A stretch of 64,000 nt of DNA from the NCBI RefSeq assembly GCF_003852895.1, contig NZ_QUSW01000005.1, forward strand, positions 124,001-188,000. The letters run 5' to 3'. This stretch comes from Rhizobacter terrae (lineage in GTDB: Bacteria > Pseudomonadota > Gammaproteobacteria > Burkholderiales > Burkholderiaceae_C). The stretch's first letter is position 1. Every line of letters starts with the position of its first letter. A program made the translations under genes and the position numbers. Shown piece after piece: positions 1 through 8,182 of the stretch. Below the pieces are notes generated by a model. It ran no database searches and was not told where the DNA came from. It was given only the letters and a program-made list of their open reading frames with translations.

Positions 1-657
1 GATGAGGAAGCCGCGAACGAGGAGGGCGGCCAGCCCCGGCTGACGTTCACGACCGAGGACACCGAGGCCGTGCTCACCAGCATCAACAGCGAGATGGGCA
101 TGGCCAACCCGATCACGGACATCTCCGATGCCGAGCAGGAGAACCGGCTGGTGATGGCCGCGCGCATGCAGATGGCGCGCAGCCGGCAGCAACTGCTCGC
201 GTCGATGGTGGTGCTGGGCATCAACCGCATCGTGGTGACGGACGGCGCCATCAACGCCAAGGTGGTGTTCGACCTGAAGGCCAGCGACCAGGCCCAGCGC
301 CAGGCGCGTGCCTCGCTGTACGACAGCCAGTCCAGCATGAACAAGAACACCACCGTGGCCGGCGGCGGCTTCCTCGGCTGGGGCGCGGCCACGGCCAACG
401 TGAACGAGCAGCGCCACGTGACCACGGTGGCATCCGCCGTGGACGAGACTTCCGAATCGAAGGCCGAGGTGAAGGCCAAGCTCACCGGCGAGGTGCGCGT
501 GAACTTCAAGTCCGACTACTTCCCGATGGAGAAGCTGGCCTCGCCGGGCATGATCGCCGCGATCCAGGGCAACTCGCTGCCGGTCGATCCCAACGTCACG
601 CCGTCGTCGCGTGCAGCCACGGCCAGCGCACCCGCACCTGCCCCCGCCGCGCGATGA
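1..657 (+). CDS. Unknown protein, C-terminal part; paralogue of the module in the gene at 1643
   Basis: The reading frame is open from the first base of the window, so the start lies upstream; 218 codons are visible. I do not recognise a named family. The stretch from about residue 45 to 185 (MQMARSRQQLLASMVVLGINRIVV, shown here split as MQMARSRQQL / LASMVVLGIN) aligns by eye with residues about 230-365 of the protein at 1643-3607 (MLATMVMMGMQRIVI, then FKTDYLPLERLA against FKSDYFPMEKLA), so the two genes are paralogues. The last 25 residues are an Ala/Pro-rich tail. The next gene begins within 50 bases downstream and the three genes probably form one operon. Function unknown; a structural or assembly role is possible but unsupported. 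Confidence 0.75.
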   Translation, partial: DEEAANEEGGQPRLTFTTEDTEAVLTSINSEMGMANPITDISDAEQENRLVMAARMQMARSRQQLLASMVVLGINRIVVTDGAINAKVVFDLKASDQAQRQARASLYDSQSSMNKNTTVAGGGFLGWGAATANVNEQRHVTTVASAVDETSESKAEVKAKLTGEVRVNFKSDYFPMEKLASPGMIAAIQGNSLPVDPNVTPSSRAATASAPAPAPAAR

Positions 658-688
658 GCGCGCCGCCACGCCCACCCTGGATGCCGCC

Positions 689-1627
689 ATGCCCGCCTCC
701 CGCATCTTCCCGCCCGGCGCCTGCACGGTCCACCGCATCGACCCGACGTTGCTGCGCACGCTGGCGCTGGCGATGGAGGCGGTGCAGCGGATCAGCGCAC
801 GACGCGCCTGGGCCGGCGCATTGGCAGCGCTCGGCGACATCGACCTGCCCGACACCGCGCCGACGCATGAAGATGCGCAGCACCTGGAAGTCATCGCGCC
901 GCTGTACCTGGCCAGCGAGCTCGAACAAGCGGGCCTGCTGCGCACCGCGGAGCTGATCGCGGGGCTGTTCGCCAGCGGTGCGATCACGCAGCCGCTGGGT
1001 CCGACGGCGCAGCTCATCAACGACTTCTGGCGGGCCCGGCGCGAGCGCTTGTCAGAGGCCGAGCGACAGCAGCTCTTCGCGCAGGTGTTCGAGCCGCAGG
1101 GTTTCTATCCGCTGATGCATGCGCTGTGCGTCGCGCTGTCGGACCTGCTCGACAGTCCGCCGCGTGCGGGCGACATCCACGCGCAGGTCGTGCTGCACGA
1201 AGCCGCGGATGCGCTCGGCGGCTGGCTGGCGCCGCGCGCCGTTGGCATGGCCGCCTTCGCGGCGCAGGACATCGTGCAGGCGTTGTCACAGGCCACGCAC
1301 TTCCTGCGCGACCGCTTGCTGCTGACGGCCTTCGGTGCGCAGGACTTGTGGGGCTTGCTCGGCACCGTGGGCAACACGCAGGGGCTGGGCGCCGGCGTCA
1401 TCCGCCAACGCGTGGACCTGGGCCGGCAGGGATCGACGGTGCTGGCCTGGCTCGCGGGCGCGGTGCCGACGGGCTATGCGTTCGACCCCGCGTCGCCGCA
1501 AGGCCAGCAGCTCATGGCGGCGGCGTATGCGTGGCGCACCGGCTGGGAGCGCATCGGCGGCACCCCACCGGCCGGGACGGGGAGTCCGCAGGCCATCGCG
1601 GACGTGGGTCTGCCTGCGGCGGCCTGA
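689..1627 (+). CDS. Unknown protein, mainly helical
   Basis: This is a 312-residue protein with long amphipathic stretches rich in Leu, Ala and Gln, no signal peptide and no motif I can name. The frame is also open upstream, with a possible ATG at 611, but that would overlap the previous gene by 47 bases; the ATG at 689 (MPASRIFPPG) is preferred although no strong ribosome binding site precedes it. It sits between the two paralogous genes, 15 bases before the next start, which suggests that all three products act together. The C-terminal 25 residues are Gly/Pro/Ala-rich and probably disordered. No function can be assigned from sequence alone. Confidence 0.6.
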   Translation: MPASRIFPPGACTVHRIDPTLLRTLALAMEAVQRISARRAWAGALAALGDIDLPDTAPTHEDAQHLEVIAPLYLASELEQAGLLRTAELIAGLFASGAITQPLGPTAQLINDFWRARRERLSEAERQQLFAQVFEPQGFYPLMHALCVALSDLLDSPPRAGDIHAQVVLHEAADALGGWLAPRAVGMAAFAAQDIVQALSQATHFLRDRLLLTAFGAQDLWGLLGTVGNTQGLGAGVIRQRVDLGRQGSTVLAWLAGAVPTGYAFDPASPQGQQLMAAAYAWRTGWERIGGTPPAGTGSPQAIADVGLPAAA

Positions 1628-1642
1628 CGCGGGGCGCCTCCC

Positions 1643-3607
1643 ATGGCCGAGCGCACCACGCCTGCCGCATCACCGCCGGACTGGCTGCGCCATGCGGTGC
1701 GCGGCGTGCTGGAAAAGTCGCCGGGCTACCACCAGATGCCGGTGGAGCAGCGGCGTTCCCTGGCGCAGGCGATGGTGAAGGTCAGCGCGATCGCGGCGGG
1801 GCTCATTGCCGAAGAGTGCGATGCCGAAGCGGCCGTGCCCGCAGCGCATGCGACGGCTCTTGAAGCGCCCGCGCGGCAGCCGCTGGCCCGGGCGCAGGAC
1901 GCACCACCCTTCGGCACCTCGGCCGACCGTGTCGCCGGCATCACGCGCAACGTGCTCAATGCCGTGTCGTTCCCGCGCTTCGTCACGGACCTGATCAACG
2001 GCGTGTTCAAGTCCATGCTCGATTCGAGCGCGCAGCAGATGCAGATGTACGTGCAGCTGCTGAACAACGTGTCGGCCTCGGCCGAGGGCTTCGAGCGCTC
2101 GCAGTTCAGCACCGGTGCCATCCGCCAGTGGGTGGCCGACCATTTCCCGGACCAGATCGAGTACGACCTGCCGGAGACCGAGCCGGGCGACGACCCGCCC
2201 GACCCGGAAGAGGTGGCCAACATCCGGCTGCGCCTGAAGCCCAATGCCAGCATGCCGGGCGCGGAAGAGCTGCGCACGGTGCTGGGCATGGGGCCCGACG
2301 AGAGCGTGGACGCGAGCAACCCCGAGCAGCTGGTGCCGCTGGCGCGGCGGCAGATCGCGCGGCAGCGGCAGCAGATGCTGGCCACGATGGTGATGATGGG
2401 CATGCAGCGCATCGTGATCGACAGCGGGCGCATCAATGCCTCGATGCGCTTTCACATCGACACGCGCAGCGCCGCCAGCGAAGACCGCGGCAGCCAGTTC
2501 GGCATGCAGAACCGCGTGAAGGCCGCGGGCAGCTTCGGCTTCGGGCCCTGGGGGGCAAGTGCGGAGGTGGAGAACACCATCAGCTACGTGTCGACGCAGC
2601 GCTCGCAGAACACCGAGGAGATCAACACCGACCTCAACCTCGATTCATCGGTCGAGCTGGTGTTCAAGACCGACTACCTGCCGCTGGAGCGGCTGGCCGG
2701 CGGGCCGCAGCTCGAACGCATCAAGGTGAACACGCTCAACCCCGACGCCGAAGCCAAGGCCGTGAGCGATGCACGTGCCACGCGCGACAAGGCCAGCCGC
2801 GATGCGGAAGCCAAGCGCAGCGATGCGATTGCGAAGGTGGCGCCACCGGAGCTGTCGCCGGGCAAGCCCGGCGACAAGGGCACGGCCGAGGATGCGGACA
2901 AGGCGCGCAAGGACGCGGCGAAGAAGAAGGACGAGCCGGCGGCCAAGAAGAAGGACGAGGGCGGCGCGGAGACCAAGAAGAAGGACGACACCACGGCCGC
3001 CAAGAAGAAGGACGACCCGGCGAAGAAGACCCCGGCCACGGCGGCTGCGCTCGAAGCGGACGGCCAGGCGGTGCATCCCGACGTGGTGTTCATCCCGACG
3101 CCGCCGGAATCCATCGACGCGGTGCTGTCGCTGGCTGCGCCGCGTCCGGGCGAGACGCTCGTGGATCTGGGCTGCGGCGATGGGCGCATCCTGGTGGAGG
3201 CGGCGCGGCGCTGCGGCTGCCGTGCCATCGGCTACGACATCGACCCGCAGCGGGTGCAGGAGGCGCGCTCACGCATCGCAGCGGCAGGCCTCACCGACCG
3301 CGTGCGGGTCGAGCAGCGCGACATGTTCAGCGTTGACCTCTCGGCCGCCGACGTGGTCGTGCTCTACCTGCTGCCGCAACTCAACGAGCGGCTGATCCCG
3401 CAGCTGCGGCGTATGCACCCGGGCGCACGGGTCGTCTCGCATGACTTCGCCATCGAGAGCCTGCAACCCGACCGCGTCGTGCAGGACTACCTGCCCCGGC
3501 TGGACGTGGTCAAGACCTACTTCCTTTTCACGGCGCCCTTGCGGCCGGCGCAGGCGAGGGCGCGGCACGAGTGGGCGGAATCGGCCCGCCTGCCGTGGGA
3601 AGCCTGA
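1643..3607 (+). CDS. Unknown paralogous module fused to a FAM173-like SAM methyltransferase domain
   Basis: The 654-residue product has three parts. Residues 1-230 are of unknown type. Residues about 230-365 match the module in the gene at 1-657. Residues about 420-468 form a charged linker with four AKKKD-like repeats. From about residue 472 a class I SAM-dependent methyltransferase domain follows: a PTPPESID entry motif, then VDLGCGDGRI at 507-516 (motif I), then YDIDP and VVLYLLPQLNERL. The order PTPxxxxD, DLGCGDGR, LYLLP resembles FAM173-type lysine methyltransferases (family knowledge). The fusion of this enzyme to an unknown paralogous module is unusual. A strong inverted repeat lies just after the stop. 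The target of methylation is unknown. Confidence 0.7.
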   Translation: MAERTTPAASPPDWLRHAVRGVLEKSPGYHQMPVEQRRSLAQAMVKVSAIAAGLIAEECDAEAAVPAAHATALEAPARQPLARAQDAPPFGTSADRVAGITRNVLNAVSFPRFVTDLINGVFKSMLDSSAQQMQMYVQLLNNVSASAEGFERSQFSTGAIRQWVADHFPDQIEYDLPETEPGDDPPDPEEVANIRLRLKPNASMPGAEELRTVLGMGPDESVDASNPEQLVPLARRQIARQRQQMLATMVMMGMQRIVIDSGRINASMRFHIDTRSAASEDRGSQFGMQNRVKAAGSFGFGPWGASAEVENTISYVSTQRSQNTEEINTDLNLDSSVELVFKTDYLPLERLAGGPQLERIKVNTLNPDAEAKAVSDARATRDKASRDAEAKRSDAIAKVAPPELSPGKPGDKGTAEDADKARKDAAKKKDEPAAKKKDEGGAETKKKDDTTAAKKKDDPAKKTPATAAALEADGQAVHPDVVFIPTPPESIDAVLSLAAPRPGETLVDLGCGDGRILVEAARRCGCRAIGYDIDPQRVQEARSRIAAAGLTDRVRVEQRDMFSVDLSAADVVVLYLLPQLNERLIPQLRRMHPGARVVSHDFAIESLQPDRVVQDYLPRLDVVKTYFLFTAPLRPAQARARHEWAESARLPWEA

Positions 3608-3625
3608 ATCCCGCCGGCAAAGTGA

Positions 3626-3660
3626 CGCGGGCGCTCCCACCGAAGTGTGGAGCGCCCGCG
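3626..3660. terminator. Strong GC-rich hairpin between convergent transcripts
   Basis: A perfect 12-base-pair inverted repeat, CGCGGGCGCTCC at 3626-3637 and GGAGCGCCCGCG at 3649-3660, encloses an 11-base loop. On the minus strand it is followed by TCACTTT, on the plus strand there is no T-run. It could terminate the plus-strand operon ending at 3607 and also the tiny minus-strand unit described at 3680-3724. Confidence 0.6.
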
Positions 3661-3679
3661 GGTCTGGCTACGGAACCGA

Positions 3680-3724
3680 CTACATCGGTCGGGGATCCGC
3701 CCCGGACCTAGAGGTTATGGACAT
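3680..3724 (-). CDS. Possible 14-codon leader-like ORF with an extended Shine-Dalgarno
   Basis: On the minus strand, AAAGGAGGTGAT at 3736-3725 is a 12-base match to the complement of the 16S rRNA 3' end and ends directly at an ATG (3724-3722). The ORF reads MSITSRSGADPRPM and stops at TAG. The GC-rich hairpin at 3626-3660 follows about 20 bases later. The layout (exceptionally strong ribosome binding site, very short ORF, terminator) suggests a stand-alone leader or small-peptide transcript, but no longer gene follows on that strand before the plus-strand operon. Whether it is translated cannot be told from the sequence. Confidence 0.35.
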   Translation of the reverse strand: MSITSRSGADPRPM

Positions 3725-3817
3725 ATCACCTCCTTTCGCAGTTGCAACGAGGCCTTGAGCGTAACCGTTCTTCGCCGGTTGTGGGCTGCGAATTGCAACG
3801 CACCCGGCGGACTGCCG

Positions 3818-4618
3818 TCAGCGTGCCGCACCCGACTGGTTCACGGCAATGTTGTCGAATTTCGCGTCCACACTGCCCGGCACACGCGCGGCGCTCATGC
3901 AATTCGGGAGGTCGAGCCGAGTGGACAGTTCATGGAAGGCCAGACCCGGAGGTGCCGCGTCGGAGAGGGCATAGCCCACCGTGCCGGCAAGGGCGCCGTG
4001 GTCGCGCGCAAAGTAGATGCTCCTGGAGGCCTTGTCCCATTGGTACTGGACGACCGTGGGCGTCCCCGTGGTGACCGTCCCGAGATCGACGACGTTGCCG
4101 ATCGTCGTTCCCAGGCTGCAATCCGGGCTGGTGCAGAGCAAGGCGAGACCTTGCACGCGCAACAGGCCGGCCGGGTCGGCGGAGTTCGAGAACCGCGTGA
4201 TCCGGACCTGGGCCGTGACGTCGCCCACCATCGAGCCCGGCGTGGGTGCGGCGTTGACGTTGAAGAGCGTGCCGATGATGCGCGCGCGCGACTGCCCCAG
4301 GGCCGGATTCGACGGGCAGGCATTGACCTCGAGCGCGTTGACCGTGATGCGTGCGCGCAGCGACGTGACGACCGCGGGAGCCGTGAGGTTGGTGTTGAAG
4401 TTGGCAAAGGTGAGGCCAGTGTCGGAGCCGCCGACTCCCAGCTTGCGCTGCATCAGTTGCAGTGCGGAGCCGCGGATGGCACGGACCTGCTCGCCTTCGA
4501 CCCAGCGAGCGGGGTCCAGCGGCTTCTCGTCGAACTGGTCGTAAGGGGCGAAGGGCTCAAGCGCGTGGGCGGCCGTGGTCGCGAACAGCGCAACGGCGGC
4601 GAGGACATGATGTCGCAT
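3818..4618 (-). CDS. Secreted protein of unknown function
   Basis: The 266-residue product begins with a clear Sec signal peptide (MRHHVLAAVALFATTAAHA, cleavage expected after residue 19). The mature part is beta-rich with repeated Val/Thr/Ser stretches and four cysteines that could form two disulphides. Phrases such as KFDNIAVN near the C-terminus recall jelly-roll lectin-like extracellular domains, but I cannot place it in a family. An AGGGAG ribosome binding site precedes the ATG. It stands alone: the tiny leader-like unit lies downstream on the same strand and ogt upstream. Location is probably periplasmic or extracellular. Confidence 0.75.
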   Translation of the reverse strand: MRHHVLAAVALFATTAAHALEPFAPYDQFDEKPLDPARWVEGEQVRAIRGSALQLMQRKLGVGGSDTGLTFANFNTNLTAPAVVTSLRARITVNALEVNACPSNPALGQSRARIIGTLFNVNAAPTPGSMVGDVTAQVRITRFSNSADPAGLLRVQGLALLCTSPDCSLGTTIGNVVDLGTVTTGTPTVVQYQWDKASRSIYFARDHGALAGTVGYALSDAAPPGLAFHELSTRLDLPNCMSAARVPGSVDAKFDNIAVNQSGAAR

Positions 4619-4746
4619 GCAGTCTCCCTGGTGAACGGTGGAGTGGTGAGTAGACCAGCCGACTGGCTCACTGCATGAGCCAGTGGATGCCTGGCCTCAG
4701 CACCCCGAGCTGCCTTGGAAGTGCATCCAGGGGACGCAGTGTCGCC

Positions 4747-5298
4747 CTAGTCGAACAGGCCCGGCGACTGCGCCTCGGTGATGCGCGCGCCTTCGATGCC
4801 GAGCATCTTCAGCTTGGTGCTGAGGCCGCCGCGGGCGGAGAAGCCGCCGAGTTGCGTGCCGGCAGCAAGCACGCGATGGCACGGGACGATGGGTGCGAAG
4901 GGGTTCGCGCCCAACGCCTGGCCGACTGCGCGTGCAGCACCGGGGGCGTTGATCTTCGCGGCCACCTCGCCGTAGGTCAGCGTCTGGCCGCGCGGAATCG
5001 CCTGTGTGATCTCGTAGACGCGGCGGTGGAACTCGGGGATACCGTCCATGTCCAGCGGCACTTGCGACAGGTCGACGTCATCACCGTCGAGCAAGGCGGT
5101 GACCTGCTGCATGACTTGCTGAACGTCGGCCGGTGCTTCGGTTTCCGGTACGCCGGGGTACCGTCGTCCCATGCGCGAGCGTGTGCCGGCCTCGCTGGTC
5201 TGCGGCAACTGCATGCACACGATGCCGTGCTCGCCCCAGGCCACCGCGCAATGGCCGATGGCCGTCGGAAAGAGGGCGAAGCCCAGCGCCGCGCTCAT
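4747..5298 (-). CDS. ogt: Methylated-DNA--protein-cysteine methyltransferase
   Basis: This 183-residue protein repairs O6-alkylguanine by moving the alkyl group to its own cysteine. The active-site signature VPCHR is at residues 138-142 (nucleophile C140), preceded by the DNA-binding RAVGQALGANP stretch (about 123-133) and the TLTYGEVA helix start. The N-terminal part is the short ribonuclease-H-like domain usual in Ogt. The start MSAALGF at 5298 is chosen because it gives a 4-base overlap with the stop of the upstream ribonuclease gene, typical of translational coupling; a longer open frame to 5436 has an Arg/Gly-rich, non-protein-like N-terminus. Confidence 0.93.
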   Translation of the reverse strand: MSAALGFALFPTAIGHCAVAWGEHGIVCMQLPQTSEAGTRSRMGRRYPGVPETEAPADVQQVMQQVTALLDGDDVDLSQVPLDMDGIPEFHRRVYEITQAIPRGQTLTYGEVAAKINAPGAARAVGQALGANPFAPIVPCHRVLAAGTQLGGFSARGGLSTKLKMLGIEGARITEAQSPGLFD

Positions 5299-6749
5299 CG
5301 GGACGCCTCGAAGTCGATGAAGCCGCGCTCCACATCCACCGCCAGCAGCGTGACGGGCACGCGGTCGCCCACGTCCAGCCCGTCGAAGCCGCGCACCACG
5401 CGGCCTTCCGCGGTGGGGCTGCTGATGCGTATCCATGTGCCCCTGGCCGAGGCACCGGTGACCACCGCCTGGAAACGTTCCCCGATGCGCGGCATGAGCA
5501 GCACCGCGGCGGCCGACTTGCGGATCTGCCGCTCCACCTTGGCGGCCATGTCTTCCTGCTGCGTGCAGTGCTGCGCGATGGCGGCCAGCTGTTCCTCGGT
5601 GTAGGGCGTGGGCTCTCCCGCCAGCGCGGCCTTGATGAGCCGCTGCGTCACCAGGTCGGGGAAGCGCCGGTTGGGCGCGGTGGAGTGGGTGTAGTCGCTC
5701 ACCGCGAGGCCGAAGTGGCCTTCGCTGCCGCGGCCTGCGGCCGCCACCGAATACTCGCCCGAGCCCAGCAGCTTCACCACCGTGAGCGACAGCTCGGCGA
5801 AGTCCTGCGGGTTGGCCTGCCGCTGTGCCGCGAGGAAGCGATCCAGCGCCAGCGCGTCCGGCTGCGCGGGAAGCGTGACGCCGTGCTGCGCGGCCAGCAT
5901 CACCAGCCGTTCCCAGCGCCGGGGCGCATGCAGCACGCGGCGGATGGACGGGAAGCCCCGCCGTTCGAGGAAGCGCGCCGTCACGCCGTTGGCGGCGATC
6001 ATGAAGTCGGAGATCAGCTCCTTCGCGCGGTTCTTGTCATCGGGGCGCAGGTCGGTGAGCACGCCGGCTTCGAACACCGGCCGCGCCTGCGGCGTGGACA
6101 ACTGCAGCGAGCCGCGGCTGGCCCGCAGCGCCTTCAGGCCTTGGGCGATGCGGTCCTGCAGCTTGAGCTGGGCGTCCATGCCGGGCACCTCGCTCACGCG
6201 CGCGGGCGGCGGTGCCTTGCCTTCCAGCCAGGCGGCCACGCTGTTGTAGGCCAGCTTGGCGTGGCTGCGCACCAGGGCGCGGTAGACGTCGGAGTCGATC
6301 ACGCTGCCATCGGTGCCGATGCTCATGTCAATCACCATCGCCAGCCGGTCTTCCTCCTCGTTGAGCGAGCTGAGGTCGGTGGACAGCCGCTCGGGCAGCA
6401 TGGGAAAGATGCGCGCCGCGGTGTAGACCGAGGTGGTGTTGGCCGAGGCATGCGCGTCGATGGGCGTGCCGGCCGGCACCAGCATCGACACGTCGGCGAC
6501 CGCCACGAGGATTCGCACCGCGCCGCCGGGCGACTCGACGGCGACGCTGAGCTGGTCCAGGTCGCGCGAATCGTCGTTGTCGATGGAGCACCACAGCAGC
6601 GAGCGCTGGTCGCGCAGGCCATCGACGGGGGCGGCGGCCGGCGGCGTGATGGCGGCGAGCTGGGCCAGCGCCGCGTCGGAGAAATCGGGCTGCAGGCCGC
6701 GCTGCAGCATGGCCTCACGGGCCAAGTGGGCAAGCTGATCCTGGTGCAT
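5295..6749 (-). CDS. RNB-domain ribonuclease (RNase II/R superfamily)
   Basis: This 484-residue 3'-5' exoribonuclease-like protein has an RNB domain from about residue 45 to 380 and a C-terminal S1-like beta-barrel (about 405-484), but it lacks the N-terminal cold-shock domains of RNase II and RNase R. The metal-binding motif reads SIDNDDSRDLDQ at 55-66: D57, D63 and D65 match three of the four catalytic aspartates of E. coli RNase II, while the fourth (D210 there) is Gln66 here. The RNA-contacting region HSTAPNRRFPDLVTQR is intact. It is the first gene of a two-gene unit with ogt. Confidence 0.88.
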   Translation of the reverse strand: MHQDQLAHLAREAMLQRGLQPDFSDAALAQLAAITPPAAAPVDGLRDQRSLLWCSIDNDDSRDLDQLSVAVESPGGAVRILVAVADVSMLVPAGTPIDAHASANTTSVYTAARIFPMLPERLSTDLSSLNEEEDRLAMVIDMSIGTDGSVIDSDVYRALVRSHAKLAYNSVAAWLEGKAPPPARVSEVPGMDAQLKLQDRIAQGLKALRASRGSLQLSTPQARPVFEAGVLTDLRPDDKNRAKELISDFMIAANGVTARFLERRGFPSIRRVLHAPRRWERLVMLAAQHGVTLPAQPDALALDRFLAAQRQANPQDFAELSLTVVKLLGSGEYSVAAAGRGSEGHFGLAVSDYTHSTAPNRRFPDLVTQRLIKAALAGEPTPYTEEQLAAIAQHCTQQEDMAAKVERQIRKSAAAVLLMPRIGERFQAVVTGASARGTWIRISSPTAEGRVVRGFDGLDVGDRVPVTLLAVDVERGFIDFEASR

Positions 6750-6970
6750 GCGCTGTTGTACCCCAAGCGCGCAACTGCTTGGCGAACCGGGCCATGCCGG
6801 GGGCCGGACTGACCATCAGCCGACCGGCCGTAGCCGCCAGACACCAAACCTCGGGCTAACCCGGCCCCCATGCGCGGGGTGAGTGAACGCTCAGACAGTG
6901 ACATGTCTTCGTGCTGAAGTGTGCGATCCACATAATTTCCCCACCAACAACCTGATCGGAGGGACACCTC

Positions 6971-7549
6971 ATGCAACGCAAGCTTCTGGCCGTGGCCGCC
7001 CTGGCCCTGTTCTCCGGCGTCGCCAGCGCCGCGACCAACGTCGCGCTGGGCAGCACCGTGACCCTCAGCGGCGCCTCCTTCGGCGACAGCGGCGGCTGGT
7101 GCTGTGGCTCGCTGGCCGCGGCCTCCACCGTCACCGACGGTGCCGTCCTGGCCGTCGGCACGCAATGGAACACGGGCACCGTGTTCTGGACCGGCAATGC
7201 GCCCAGCATCACGATGGAACTGGCCGGCGCCTCGTTCGTCACGCACCTGGACCTGCAGGCCGACAACAACGATGACTACGGCGTCAGCTACCGCGACGTC
7301 GGCGGCACCTGGCACTCGCTGACCACCATCTCGCCGCACCGTTCCTGGGGCCTGGACAACGGCTCCGTCGACTTCGCTGGCGTGACCGCCACGGCCTTCA
7401 CCATCTCCGCCGTGGGCGGCGACGGCTTCTACTCGGTGTCGGAGTTCGCGGCCATCGGCACGCCGGTGCCCGAGCCCGAGACCTATGCGCTGATGCTGGC
7501 CGGCCTGGGCGTGGTGGGCTTCATGGCCCGTCGCCGCAAGCTGGGCTGA
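6971..7549 (+). CDS. PEP-CTERM sorting domain protein
   Basis: The 192-residue product has an N-terminal signal peptide (about 1-21, ending GVASA) and a C-terminal sorting signal: VPEPETYALM, then a hydrophobic helix and a basic MARRRK end. Such proteins are processed by exosortase in bacteria that make exopolysaccharide (family knowledge). The middle part is Gly/Thr/Ser-rich with a discoidin-like look (NVALGSTVTL near the N-terminus, DLQADNNDDY later). A GGAGGG ribosome binding site lies 8 bases before the ATG and a rho-independent terminator follows the stop. No exosortase gene is present in this window, so its processing partners lie elsewhere. Confidence 0.92.
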   Translation: MQRKLLAVAALALFSGVASAATNVALGSTVTLSGASFGDSGGWCCGSLAAASTVTDGAVLAVGTQWNTGTVFWTGNAPSITMELAGASFVTHLDLQADNNDDYGVSYRDVGGTWHSLTTISPHRSWGLDNGSVDFAGVTATAFTISAVGGDGFYSVSEFAAIGTPVPEPETYALMLAGLGVVGFMARRRKLG

Positions 7550-7571
7550 TCGGCTCCCGCCGAGATGAAGG

Positions 7572-7595
7572 CGGCCGCTTCGTGCGGCCGTTTTT
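7572..7595 (+). terminator. Rho-independent terminator after the PEP-CTERM gene
   Basis: CGGCCGC at 7572-7578 pairs perfectly with GCGGCCG at 7584-7590 around a TTCGT loop, followed directly by five T residues (7591-7595). It lies about 20 bases after the stop of the PEP-CTERM gene and ends where the convergent DinB gene ends. Confidence 0.9.
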
Positions 7596-8092
7596 CATGG
7601 GGCGCCAGCCGTGGCCTTGCCCAGCAGCCACTGCAACCCGGCCAAGTGCTGCTGGTCATGGCTGCACAGGTAGTGGACGAGGCTGCGCAGCGTGAGCGGG
7701 CCGTAGCCTTCAAACACGGCCGGCCGTGCGAGCTGTTCGGGCGTGACTTCCGCCAGCATCGTCAGCGTCTGCGCGCGGGCCTTGCGGAAGGCGGCCATGG
7801 CGGCGACGGGATCGTCGCGTCCATAGGCACGCTCGGCCGCCAACGCATCGGTGTCGATGGACACGAGCGTGGGGTTCGTTTCCGCCAAGGTGCGCCGGAA
7901 CCGCACGTGGTAGCCGTCGATCTCGATGTCGCGCACATGGCACACCTGTTCGAGCGCGGTGAGGTGCTCGCTGGGAATGCCTTCCCAGTCGGCAGGCGCC
8001 CAGTGCCGCAGCGCGGGCGGGAAGGCGTTGAAGTGCGCTTCGAGTTGGTCGGGGAAGGCGGCGAGCGCCGCGAGGGTCGCATCCAGGGTCAT
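7595..8092 (-). CDS. DinB/YfiT-like four-helix protein
   Basis: This 165-residue protein has the DinB-like four-helix metalloenzyme pattern: His52 in EQVCHVRDIEIDGY and a C-terminal SHDQQHLAGL segment with His145 and His149, giving the usual three-histidine metal site. Such proteins often act as thiol-dependent S-transferases or have unknown roles. The ATG at 8092 (MTLDATLAAL) is chosen; the open frame upstream has unlike composition. It is convergent with the PEP-CTERM gene and transcribed away from the endonuclease V gene, with a 90-base gap. The exact substrate is unknown. Confidence 0.85.
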   Translation of the reverse strand: MTLDATLAALAAFPDQLEAHFNAFPPALRHWAPADWEGIPSEHLTALEQVCHVRDIEIDGYHVRFRRTLAETNPTLVSIDTDALAAERAYGRDDPVAAMAAFRKARAQTLTMLAEVTPEQLARPAVFEGYGPLTLRSLVHYLCSHDQQHLAGLQWLLGKATAGAP

Positions 8093-8182
8093 GGGTGTCG
8101 TGTCCGAGGCAGGGAGTCGTGATGTACTACGGCCGGAAAGCCACAGCATCGTGCATGGCATTTTCTTCGTGAGACCCGAACC

